Positions 1 to 6,684 of a DNA stretch of 7,647 bases are shown here, one piece after another. The notes under the pieces were generated by a model. It saw only the letters and a list, made by a program, of their open reading frames with translations. It was not told the DNA's origin and did no database searches. The position numbers and the translations under genes were made by a program. Source of the stretch: Verrucomicrobiales bacterium (GTDB lineage: Bacteria > Verrucomicrobiota > Verrucomicrobiia > Verrucomicrobiales > DEV007); assembly GCA_002696885.1 (NCBI GenBank), contig NZSO01000005.1, positions 1-7,647 on the forward strand, written 5' to 3'. The first letter of the stretch is position 1. Each line of letters begins with the position of its first letter.

Positions 1-1845
1 GCAGGAACAGGAGTTGGTAAAACTTTGGCATACTTAGCCGCAGGGGTTATACATGCTCTCAATAACGATAGGAAAATAGTTATCAGTACAAAAACAATAA
101 ATCTTCAAGAGCAGATAATTGATAAAGACCTTCCATTATTACAAGAATTGTTAGAATTTGGCTTTGATTCTGTTCTTTTAAAAGGTCGTAGGAATTACAT
201 ATGTCCCAGAAGGCTTAAGATGGCATTAAGCAATTCTAAAGACCTTTTTGAAATGGACGAATTAGACCAATTGGAAGCTATCGAAGATTGGGCGATTGAT
301 ACACATGACGGAACATTAAGTGATCTTGATTTTGATCCTTCACCTAAGCTGTGGTCTCAGGTGTGCAGTGAAAGTCGAATTTGCACTCCAAGGACCTGTG
401 GTAAAAATTCAAACTGTTTTTACCAAATTGCTCGACAGGAAGCTTTATCGGCTGATGTCATTATCGTGAACCATACACTGCTGTTTACGTTGATGGATTC
501 TCTGGATGATTCAATCGATAGTTCTGAAGGGTTTCTTTTTTCTAATGACTTTTTAATAATCGATGAAGCACACGAATTGGAAAATGTTGCAGCTAATCAG
601 TTTGGAATCAAAGTATCCCAATCGGGGTTAGTTTTTGATCTTAATCGCTTGTATGACTCAACCAGAAAAAGAGGTTTATTACAAGTGCTTCGAGCTCATG
701 ATTCAATAGATGCAGTTATTAATTTACAAAAAAAAATTAAGGAGTTTTTCAATTTAATTGAAACTAATTGTAATTTTGGAACTTGGGGCAGAGAGTTTAG
801 AGTTAAATGTCCAGGTTTAGTGCCATCCCAAATATTAGATGACTTTGGTTTTGTTGAACAAAAAATTGAGTCTCTGTTAGATAATACGAACAATAAATCT
901 ATTCGTAGAGAATTGCTTGAGCTTTTGAGCAGGCTTTCTACAGACAAGGAACTCATTTCTCATTTTATTGACCAAACTTTACAGGGGCATGTATTTTGGG
1001 TTGAAAAATCTGTTGGTAGATATGAAAACTTAACTTTGCGCAGTGCGCCTGTAGATGTTTCTTCTGAATTGAAAGAACGTTTTTTCGGATTGTCTAATTC
1101 TTGTGTTTTAACAAGCGCCACTTTGTCAATTGGTGAAAATAATGAAACTCTTGGTTATGTGAAAAATAGAATAGGGGCGGACAATATAAAGACGGCAAAA
1201 ATTGGTAGTCCATTCAATTATCAGAGCCAAATGAAGATTTATCTTGCTCAGGATATTTCAGATCCAAGGTCTGATCAATATGAAGACGATCTAGGTAATT
1301 GGATTATAAGCTTTATAAAAAAATCTAATGGAAACGCATTCATATTGTTTACCAGTTACAAGCTAATGAATTCTGTTTATGGCAAGATTTCAGCGGTATT
1401 AGAAGAAAACGGATTTAGCCTGTACATTCAGGGCAAAAATATACCCAGATCAAAATTGCTGAGTATGTTTAGAAAAGATAATAATGGAGTTCTTTTTGGA
1501 ACTGATAGCTTTTGGACAGGTGTTGATGTGCCAGGGGACTCTCTGTCGAATGTCATTGTTACGAGAATTCCTTTTGCAGTTCCAAGTCACCCTTTAATTG
1601 AGTCAAGGCTTGAACAAATTGAAAAAATAGGAGGAAACCCTTTTCTTGAGTATTCCGTTCCTGAGGCAATTCTTAAACTACGACAAGGAGTCGGTAGGCT
1701 AATTCGTTCCACATCAGACAAGGGGTTTGTTGTGATTTTAGATAATAGAATTCTTAAAAAGAAATATGGAAAAGCCTTTATAAGAGCATTGCCGCCGGCG
1801 CCTGTTGAAGTTGTTAAGTTTGATGATTTGGAAGCGGAGATTTAG
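1..1845 (+). CDS. dinG: DinG/XPD-family iron-sulfur ATP-dependent DNA helicase, 5' end cut by window
   Basis: Superfamily 2 helicase of the DinG/XPD group, which unwinds DNA 5'->3' using ATP and acts in repair or R-loop and replication-fork maintenance (family knowledge). The frame is open from base 1, giving 614 visible residues. Codons 1-8 read AGTGVGKT, the Walker A motif, so the N-terminus (a few tens of residues in helicase-only relatives) is upstream, and the TTG at 25 is not a real start. In visible-codon numbering, four cysteines at 68, 128, 133 and 139 match the 4Fe-4S spacing of E. coli DinG (a distant Cys, then C-x4-C-x5-C). The DEAH box is at 188-191, SAT at 372-374, motif V (GTDSFWTGVDVPGD) at 500-513 and motif VI (QGVGRLIRS) at 562-570. 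All helicase motifs that can be seen are intact. An N-terminal exonuclease domain, present in some Firmicutes DinG proteins, can be neither shown nor excluded. The gene ends convergently on aroD. Confidence 0.95.
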   Translation, partial: AGTGVGKTLAYLAAGVIHALNNDRKIVISTKTINLQEQIIDKDLPLLQELLEFGFDSVLLKGRRNYICPRRLKMALSNSKDLFEMDELDQLEAIEDWAIDTHDGTLSDLDFDPSPKLWSQVCSESRICTPRTCGKNSNCFYQIARQEALSADVIIVNHTLLFTLMDSLDDSIDSSEGFLFSNDFLIIDEAHELENVAANQFGIKVSQSGLVFDLNRLYDSTRKRGLLQVLRAHDSIDAVINLQKKIKEFFNLIETNCNFGTWGREFRVKCPGLVPSQILDDFGFVEQKIESLLDNTNNKSIRRELLELLSRLSTDKELISHFIDQTLQGHVFWVEKSVGRYENLTLRSAPVDVSSELKERFFGLSNSCVLTSATLSIGENNETLGYVKNRIGADNIKTAKIGSPFNYQSQMKIYLAQDISDPRSDQYEDDLGNWIISFIKKSNGNAFILFTSYKLMNSVYGKISAVLEENGFSLYIQGKNIPRSKLLSMFRKDNNGVLFGTDSFWTGVDVPGDSLSNVIVTRIPFAVPSHPLIESRLEQIEKIGGNPFLEYSVPEAILKLRQGVGRLIRSTSDKGFVVILDNRILKKKYGKAFIRALPPAPVEVVKFDDLEAEI

Positions 1846-2525
1846 TTTAACTTAAGGGCCTCTCTATAAGCAGCTAAATGCCACTGGCCTTCGATTGATG
1901 TTTCTGCAATTGCCGAATAATTCAAAACTGATCCAGATTGGGCTGCAACTAATCTTGAAGACATTCCAAATTTACCCATTCCCATAAATGATAAATTTTC
2001 AATCGATCCATTTTCACTGAAAGTTAACAAGGTGATTAATTCTTGAATGGTATTAGTTGTGGTCGCAATTTTTATAATGTCCGCGCCTTTATCTTTAGCT
2101 TCAGTTGCGATGGTTTTTAATTCAGCCAAATTGGGTGTGGTTTCGAAATTATGATATGAAAGAACTACTTGGATGTTTTTTGATTTCGCCTCTGTTATAA
2201 GGTTTTTCATTTCGGTTGCTGTTGAAATTTCTATGTCTATTGCTGAGGCATGCGATAGTAATGGTTCTATTATGCTTACTCTTTTTAGAGGTTCAGAAAT
2301 ATTGTTATCACCACCTTCCTTCGGATGTCTACATGTCAATAAAAGCGGTTTAGTGATTGATGAAATTTTCGTCTTCAGCTCATTCTCTTGAATTAGTTGG
2401 TCTAAGCGGATTTCTACAACATCAAAAATGTTTTGTGAATTAATTTTGCAGATTGTGTCTAGGCTTAATTCATCGAAAGCAGAGACCACAATATTTGCTT
2501 TGTTTAAGAAAATTGACTTTTCCAT
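1842..2525 (-). CDS. aroD: Type I 3-dehydroquinate dehydratase (shikimate pathway)
   Basis: Cytosolic class I dehydroquinase, which converts 3-dehydroquinate to 3-dehydroshikimate through a Schiff-base lysine, the third step of chorismate and aromatic amino acid synthesis. The 227 residues fit the usual 220-255 for a single-domain TIM barrel. Active-site blocks are recognisable in order: EIRLD (E38, R40), TCRHPKEGG (R66), SYHNFETTP (catalytic H125), IIKIAT (Schiff-base K152), MGKFGMSSR (R191) and the lid segment IEGQW (Q214). The ATG at 2523-2525 gives the normal N-terminus running straight into the first beta strand. The leader before it is A-rich (AAAAAAGATTAAAAA) with no Shine-Dalgarno. 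No other aro gene is adjacent, so it seems to be transcribed alone. Its stop overlaps the end of the helicase gene by 4 bp, and it is divergent from the sugar transferase. Confidence 0.95.
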   Translation of the reverse strand: MEKSIFLNKANIVVSAFDELSLDTICKINSQNIFDVVEIRLDQLIQENELKTKISSITKPLLLTCRHPKEGGDNNISEPLKRVSIIEPLLSHASAIDIEISTATEMKNLITEAKSKNIQVVLSYHNFETTPNLAELKTIATEAKDKGADIIKIATTTNTIQELITLLTFSENGSIENLSFMGMGKFGMSSRLVAAQSGSVLNYSAIAETSIEGQWHLAAYREALKLN

Positions 2526-2567
2526 TTTTTAATCTTTTTTAGTTCTAGCTAATAATATTGCAGCATT

Positions 2568-2577
2568 GTTTATAAAC
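2568..2577. promoter_or_regulatory. Palindrome in divergent aroD / sugar-transferase spacer
   Basis: The only spacer between the two divergent genes is 74 bp (2526-2599), so both promoters must lie here or inside the genes. It contains the perfect 10-bp palindrome GTTTATAAAC, which holds a TATAAA on each strand. It could be a shared -10 region or a small operator. No good -35 hexamer is found at 16-18 bp on either side, so this is only a candidate. Confidence 0.25.
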
Positions 2578-2599
2578 TCCACAACTTCAATTCACGTCA

Positions 2600-3997
2600 A
2601 TGCTTGGGCGTAAACAAGAAATTGATCTTAAGCTGAATCAGCTTTTTGATGGTATCATAGTTGCTATTGCCTTTTGGGTTTCTCATAAATTAAGATATGA
2701 TAATGTAGGGGGTATTTGGCCTGATGAAGTGCAAATCCCTGCTTTCAAAGATTTTCTTTGGTTAGTTTTCATAATAGTTCCATTTACTCCGCTTATATTG
2801 GAATTAAATGGATATTATAAAAATCCACTTCAGAAATCAGCCTTTCAATCAATTAAGCAGTACCTTAGAGCATTAATATTTATTGGAGTTTTAATTGGAG
2901 GGTGTGTTGTTTTCTTTCAATGGGCAGCTCAAAGTCGAGGAGTACTGATATTATTGGTATTCGTTGGGGGAGGTATGTTGCTTGGGAAAGAGTTCATAGT
3001 TAAAAGATTTATCAGAGCAAAAGTTCAATCGGGCAAGTGGCATGAGGATGTTTTACTTGTGGGTGATATAGACGCGATGAGAACATACAAATCTAAAATT
3101 GAGGGGCTGGCTGATACAGGGGTGAGGATAGTTGAGGAAGTGGACCTTAACCAATGGACTAAGGGTGGTATTACTAAGTTACTTCATAGGTATTCTGTGC
3201 AAAGAGTTTTTCTTGCTGCTAAAGATGTGAGTTTTGAAAAAGTTCAAGCGGCCGTTACCGAGTGTGAGGTGGAAGGTGTAGAGGTGTGGATGCCTGCTGA
3301 CTTTATAAGGACAACCGTCGCTCGTCCAAGCTTGGACGCTTTTGAGGGAAATTTAATGATGGTGTTTAGAAGTGCCCCTGAAGCAAGTTGGGCGATACTT
3401 CTAAAACATATCACTGATCGTTTTTTTGCATTTTTAATTTTAATTATCACCCTCCCTTTATGGGTTTTTGCAGTGATAGGAATAAAAGTTAGCTCACCTA
3501 ATGGGGCTATATTTTTTATTCAACCTCGTGGAGGTAAAAATGGAAGGCCATTCAAAATGTTTAAGTTTAGAACGATGGTGACTGACGCTGATGAAATGAA
3601 GAAAGAGCTTGCAGATAAAAATGAAATGAGTGGTCCTGTTTTCAAGATGGACAATGATCCTCGTATTTTTCCTTTTGGAGCTTTGCTAAGAAAGTGGAGT
3701 ATCGATGAATTACCTCAATTAATTAATGTGATTCTTGGACAGATGAGCTTGGTAGGGCCCAGACCGTTACCTATTGATGAGGTTGAGGAAATTCAGGAAA
3801 CGGCTCATCGAAGGAGGCTCAGTATGAAACCTGGAATTACTTGTATTTGGCAAATATCTGGTAGGAATGAAATAAATGATTTTGATGATTGGGTTAAATT
3901 AGACCTCCAATATATTGATAATTGGTCGTTGTTCTTGGATTTTAAAATTCTCTTAAAGACAATTCCCGCAGTATTATTAAACAGAGGGGCCAAATGA
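2600..3997 (+). CDS. Polyprenyl glycosylphosphotransferase (initiating sugar transferase, WbaP/ExoY class)
   Basis: Inner-membrane enzyme that transfers a sugar-1-phosphate from a nucleotide sugar to undecaprenyl phosphate, starting exopolysaccharide, capsule or glycan assembly (family knowledge). The 465 residues show the long WbaP-type layout. There are hydrophobic membrane segments near 16-28, 52-69, 90-108 and 114-130, then a Rossmann-like cytoplasmic domain at about 148-255. The C-terminal catalytic domain (about 268-465) has a re-entrant helix (272-298, Pro286), KFRTM (322-326), the Asp-Glu dyad in SIDELPQL (D369, E370), VGPRPL (385-390) and WQISGRN (417-423). The nucleotide-binding-like loop reads VLLVGDIDAM (151-160), so the usual second and third glycines are missing. 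The ATG at 2600 gives a normal family length; its leader has no Shine-Dalgarno. No other glycan gene is visible alongside, so sugar specificity cannot be assigned. Confidence 0.9.
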   Translation: MLGRKQEIDLKLNQLFDGIIVAIAFWVSHKLRYDNVGGIWPDEVQIPAFKDFLWLVFIIVPFTPLILELNGYYKNPLQKSAFQSIKQYLRALIFIGVLIGGCVVFFQWAAQSRGVLILLVFVGGGMLLGKEFIVKRFIRAKVQSGKWHEDVLLVGDIDAMRTYKSKIEGLADTGVRIVEEVDLNQWTKGGITKLLHRYSVQRVFLAAKDVSFEKVQAAVTECEVEGVEVWMPADFIRTTVARPSLDAFEGNLMMVFRSAPEASWAILLKHITDRFFAFLILIITLPLWVFAVIGIKVSSPNGAIFFIQPRGGKNGRPFKMFKFRTMVTDADEMKKELADKNEMSGPVFKMDNDPRIFPFGALLRKWSIDELPQLINVILGQMSLVGPRPLPIDEVEEIQETAHRRRLSMKPGITCIWQISGRNEINDFDDWVKLDLQYIDNWSLFLDFKILLKTIPAVLLNRGAK

Positions 3998-4232
3998 TCC
4001 AATTAGTTATAAATCCCATAATCACTTTAATGGATTGATAATCATATAGTTTCCCCGATTTTTACCGTCAATTTTGCAAAGAAAACCCACTACTGCAGTT
4101 CGAATGCTTGATTTTCTATTCATACCTTGATTATATTGAGAAAATCGGCTATTCACTTGTTCCCTCAAGTTGCTTTAACCCCACATTATACAGTAGCTAC
4201 ACCCCCTCAAAAAAAACTATAATTTTGTAAAC
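3998..4232. other. 235-bp gene-free spacer before the pilus-like cluster
   Basis: I see no credible gene here on either strand; the ATG-started frames I followed end within a few codons. No G/C-rich hairpin followed by a T run is present after the sugar transferase; the best stem there (AATCC at 4012-4016 with GGATT at 4032-4036) is short and lacks a T tract. The segment AGAAAATCGG (4139-4148) can pair either with GATTTTCT (4110-4117) or with CCGATTTT (4055-4062), giving two mutually exclusive weak stems. The region most likely holds the promoter of the downstream cluster. Confidence 0.5.
4218..4223 (+). promoter_or_regulatory. Candidate -10 element (TATAAT) next to the start of the first pilus-like gene
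   Basis: A perfect TATAAT lies 9 bp before the ATG at 4233. If it is used as a sigma-70-type -10, transcription would begin at about 4230, giving a nearly leaderless mRNA. Support is weak: the sequence 16-18 bp upstream (around 4194-4201, containing GCTACA) is only a poor -35 match, and TATAAT is not rare in AT-rich DNA. Confidence 0.3.
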
Positions 4233-4820
4233 ATGAAAATCTCCCTATTACTTTTAACATGGTGTCTTTTATCAGTTTTTAATTTTACTGCCTTTGGTCA
4301 AAAAGCCAAAGTTCTCAAGCCTACTGTATCAGCGGCTAAAAGTCCTGACTTTGAGGTAGGCAGTGGTATAAAAGAGCCAAAGGGTGAAAGGAAAGATTGG
4401 CTTCAAATTGATGTAGCCTTTCAACTAGAATCATCTTCTCGAGATGATTTTATTGAGGCAGTGGAGGTGAGGTTTTTTGTTCTTCCTAAATCTGCTGATG
4501 CTAAATACAAAAAATTATACACTGCTGTTGTTAATCACGTTGACTTGCCCAAGAACGAAACTTTGCGTTCTTGTGTTTTCTTGTCTCCAAATTCGCTGGC
4601 GAGAATTTATGGTAAAGGGAAAAAACCCAATCCTCGAGATTTGATGGTTGCTGTGGAAATTCACGCTGGGCAATTGATTGGTGGAGAAGTTACTGATGGC
4701 AAATCAACTCGTTGGTGGCAGAAGCAAGATGCTCCCACTGACTCATCAATGTTACGTCCTAAAAGTAAAACCCCATTCGCTTACCTATGGTTTGATAGTT
4801 ATGCTGAAACACGCGATTAA
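4233..4820 (+). CDS. Secreted Amuc_1102-like pilus-cluster protein
   Basis: A 195-residue exported protein of unknown biochemical role. Residues 1-22 form a classical signal peptide: K2, a hydrophobic core at 3-18, and a likely cleavage after AFG (G22|Q23). Cys11 lies in the core but is preceded by Trp, so it is not a lipobox. The mature part has alternating hydrophobic patterns typical of beta strands (WLQIDVAFQL 56-65, AVEVRFFVL 76-84, LMVAVEIHA 137-145), compatible with a beta-sandwich. Identification rests mainly on position, size and export signal: it stands directly before PilM-like and Amuc_1100-like genes, where Akkermansia has Amuc_1102, reported to have an immunoglobulin-like fold (recalled, not checked). 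The start is fixed by the signal peptide. It could be a pilus-associated periplasmic or surface protein; it lacks the prepilin cleavage motif of a classical pilin. Confidence 0.7.
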   Translation: MKISLLLLTWCLLSVFNFTAFGQKAKVLKPTVSAAKSPDFEVGSGIKEPKGERKDWLQIDVAFQLESSSRDDFIEAVEVRFFVLPKSADAKYKKLYTAVVNHVDLPKNETLRSCVFLSPNSLARIYGKGKKPNPRDLMVAVEIHAGQLIGGEVTDGKSTRWWQKQDAPTDSSMLRPKSKTPFAYLWFDSYAETRD

Positions 4821-4844
4821 TTAACTCTTTGAACTTGTTAACTT

Positions 4845-4850
4845 TATAAT
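4845..4850 (+). promoter_or_regulatory. Candidate -10 element (TATAAT) upstream of the pilM-like gene
   Basis: TATAAT sits 25 bp before the ATG at 4876, inside the 55-bp gap after the preceding gene. It would give a leader of about 19 bases. The hexamer at 17-bp spacing (TAACTC, 4822-4827) is a poor -35, and the nearby TTGAAC (4829-4834) is too close. It may be an internal promoter of the cluster or chance. Confidence 0.2.
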
Positions 4851-4875
4851 TCCTCGGAGTATTTTCTTATATAAA

Positions 4876-6645
4876 ATGGCTGATAAAAAATCTATTGTAA
4901 CTCTCGACATTGGATCTCAAAGGGTGACACTTGCGCGGTTTAATATCATCAAAGGTAGTCTAGTTTTGCAAGATTACTCTTTTCAAGATATCGTTGGAGA
5001 TCCTGCGGCTGATGCAGCCCGAAATTCTCAGGTTTCTCAAGCGATTGCATCCTTAAGTAATCAATTGCGCCTTCAAGGTCAGGATGTCTATTATACTATT
5101 TCTGGTCATTCTGTTTTCACAAGATTTGTTAGTTTACCAAGTATTGATGGTTCTGATTTAGACGAATTAGTTGAATTTGAAGCTCAACAAAATGTTCCAT
5201 TTCCAATTGATGAAGTTACCTGGGATTATCAGAGAGTTTCTTCTGCTGAAGCTGGTGGAGAGGTTGAAGTCTTGCTAGTTGCTATAAAAAATGATGCGAT
5301 TGAAGAGGTTAACGAGGCTGTGGAGGGCGGTAAGTTAATTGGTAGGGGAGTTGATGTTGCTCCAATAGCTTTATGTAATGCATTTAAATATAATTATACC
5401 GATGCTGTGGCATCAGGCGTTTCTTCGTTGCTAATTGATGTAGGTGCGAGAACAACTGATCTTATATACATTCAGGGTGATAGAACCTTTACTCGAAGTA
5501 TTCCAGTGGGTGGAGCTGCAGCAACTTCTGCAATCGCAAAAGAATTCGATTTGAGCTTCGCTGAAGCTGAAGAAAGAAAGTTACATGATGGAATGGTTTC
5601 TTTAGGAGGATCTTTTGAGGACCCAGAGGATCCCAACAAAGCTGCCATGTCGAAAGTGATCCGAAATACGATGACTCGATTGCATTCGGAAATCATGAGG
5701 ACTACTGGAACATTTAGACAATCAGGTGGTAATGCCCCATCCGTAGCTTATTTATGTGGTGGTAGTGCTGGGTTACCTTATCTTAAAGAATTTCTTGCTG
5801 AGAAATTAGCCATAGAGGTGGAATACTTCAATCCTCTAGCCAACGTTCAAGTCAATCAAGCGGCTTCTGAGGCTGCAGCGGCTAATGCTCACAATATGGG
5901 AGAGTTGGTTGGCCTTGCCCTCAAGAATTCGGGTTCTGAAGAGTACCTTGGTATAGACCTTGCCCCTCACGATATTTTGGCTCGCAGGGATCTTGATAAG
6001 AAAAAGCCAATCCTTCTCATTGCCGCAGCGCTATGGATTTTGATGATCGGTTTTGTGTTTTTTAAATACTCAAATAACGCAAAAGATGCAGACTCAAAGC
6101 AAAGTGAAATTGCCTTGGAAGATGCAAAACTCACTAAATTTGCAATCGGTCTTAAAAAGCAAGAGGAGTTGGAAAAAGAAAATTCAGATGCCGCTAATCC
6201 CATCATAACTGCAGTTCATGGTAGAACCCAGTACATTGAAATATTCAATAAGCTTAACAAACTTCTCAAAAATGATAAGATTTGGTTCGTTCAGATTGAA
6301 CCATTATATGCGGGTGCGCCTCTCAAGGACACTGACAAATTAGGTGAGGAAGATATAAGTAATTCATTCAGTAAGCCTAAAGCGAGTAAGAAAGGGGCTG
6401 CTGACCCGAATGTAATAACTCACCTGAGGTTGTATGGAATGTACAGGGAGTCGTCTGAGCATGTCTTTAATTTTGAAAAGCTCTTAGAAGACTCAAATGA
6501 ATCTCAACTTAAGTTGTTTAAAATTTCTGAAAAAGGAGTTTCTGAAACTAGGGAGCTTTTAGAAAAAGGGGATAGTGATTATGCGGGACGCGTTAAGTGG
6601 GACCTTGCACTTCAGGAGCCAATATACACAAACAAAGCTGAATAA
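4876..6645 (+). CDS. pilM: PilM-like actin-fold ATPase fused to a PilN-like membrane/periplasmic segment (Amuc_1101-like)
   Basis: Type IV pilus-like inner-membrane assembly protein. Residues about 6-350 form a PilM domain of the FtsA/actin superfamily: phosphate-1 motif TLDIGSQRVTLA (9-20), phosphate-2 LLIDVGARTTDLIYI (185-199) and adenosine motif AYLCGGSAGLPYL (291-303), so ATP binding looks intact. At 360-364 comes IDLAP, resembling the N-terminal INLLP peptide of PilN that docks on PilM in ordinary systems. It is followed by a basic stretch (370-377) and one transmembrane helix (about 378-396), then about 190 periplasmic residues with a Lys/Glu-rich helical part (402-436) and an alpha/beta-like region split by a charged linker (about 482-512). 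The 589 residues exceed the roughly 350 of standalone PilM, which fits a PilM+PilN fusion. An in-frame stop at 4822-4824 and no ATG between it and 4876 support the start. GGAG at 4856-4859 is 16 bases from the ATG, too far for a normal ribosome site. The next gene starts after 39 bp. Confidence 0.88.
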   Translation: MADKKSIVTLDIGSQRVTLARFNIIKGSLVLQDYSFQDIVGDPAADAARNSQVSQAIASLSNQLRLQGQDVYYTISGHSVFTRFVSLPSIDGSDLDELVEFEAQQNVPFPIDEVTWDYQRVSSAEAGGEVEVLLVAIKNDAIEEVNEAVEGGKLIGRGVDVAPIALCNAFKYNYTDAVASGVSSLLIDVGARTTDLIYIQGDRTFTRSIPVGGAAATSAIAKEFDLSFAEAEERKLHDGMVSLGGSFEDPEDPNKAAMSKVIRNTMTRLHSEIMRTTGTFRQSGGNAPSVAYLCGGSAGLPYLKEFLAEKLAIEVEYFNPLANVQVNQAASEAAAANAHNMGELVGLALKNSGSEEYLGIDLAPHDILARRDLDKKKPILLIAAALWILMIGFVFFKYSNNAKDADSKQSEIALEDAKLTKFAIGLKKQEELEKENSDAANPIITAVHGRTQYIEIFNKLNKLLKNDKIWFVQIEPLYAGAPLKDTDKLGEEDISNSFSKPKASKKGAADPNVITHLRLYGMYRESSEHVFNFEKLLEDSNESQLKLFKISEKGVSETRELLEKGDSDYAGRVKWDLALQEPIYTNKAE

Positions 6646-6662
6646 GTCTTAGCTCATTAAAG

Positions 6663-6676
6663 ATAAAAATTTTTAT
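6663..6676. repeat. 14-bp A/T-only palindrome between the pilM-like and Amuc_1100-like genes
   Basis: ATAAAAATTTTTAT is a perfect palindrome in the 39-bp gap, directly before TTATATAA (6673-6680). It contains no G or C, so it is not a credible Rho-independent terminator; it may simply be an AT-rich, unstructured leader that keeps the next start codon accessible. Confidence 0.3.
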
Positions 6677-6684
6677 ATAAGTAA

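Noticed and set aside
696..956. 86-codon open frame on the - strand
   Set aside because: Lies wholly antisense within the helicase gene between well-conserved motifs; low-complexity Ser/Leu-rich product with no recognisable domain.
1..1845. Possibility that the helicase is a CRISPR-associated (type IV) or defence-system DinG
   Set aside because: No CRISPR repeats, csf genes or other defence genes are visible, the iron-sulfur ligands are intact as in housekeeping DinG, and the neighbour is a shikimate-pathway gene.
2173..2391. 72-codon open frame on the + strand
   Set aside because: Antisense to the aroD active-site region; no family features.
3244..3450. 68-codon open frame on the - strand
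   Set aside because: Antisense to the sugar transferase; the + strand frame carries the conserved family sequence.
3805..4002. 65-codon open frame on the - strand
   Set aside because: Covers the conserved C-terminal catalytic region of the sugar transferase on the opposite strand; no domain or leader signal.
4012..4036. AATCC...GGATT stem as terminator of the sugar-transferase gene
   Set aside because: Only 5 bp of stem (7 with a bulge), no T run after it, and AT-rich context; not distinguishable from chance.
5472..6206. Two - strand open frames (5472-5696 and 5967-6206)
   Set aside because: Both are antisense to the pilM-like gene, one over conserved PilM sequence and the other over the membrane helix; products are Ser-rich shadows.
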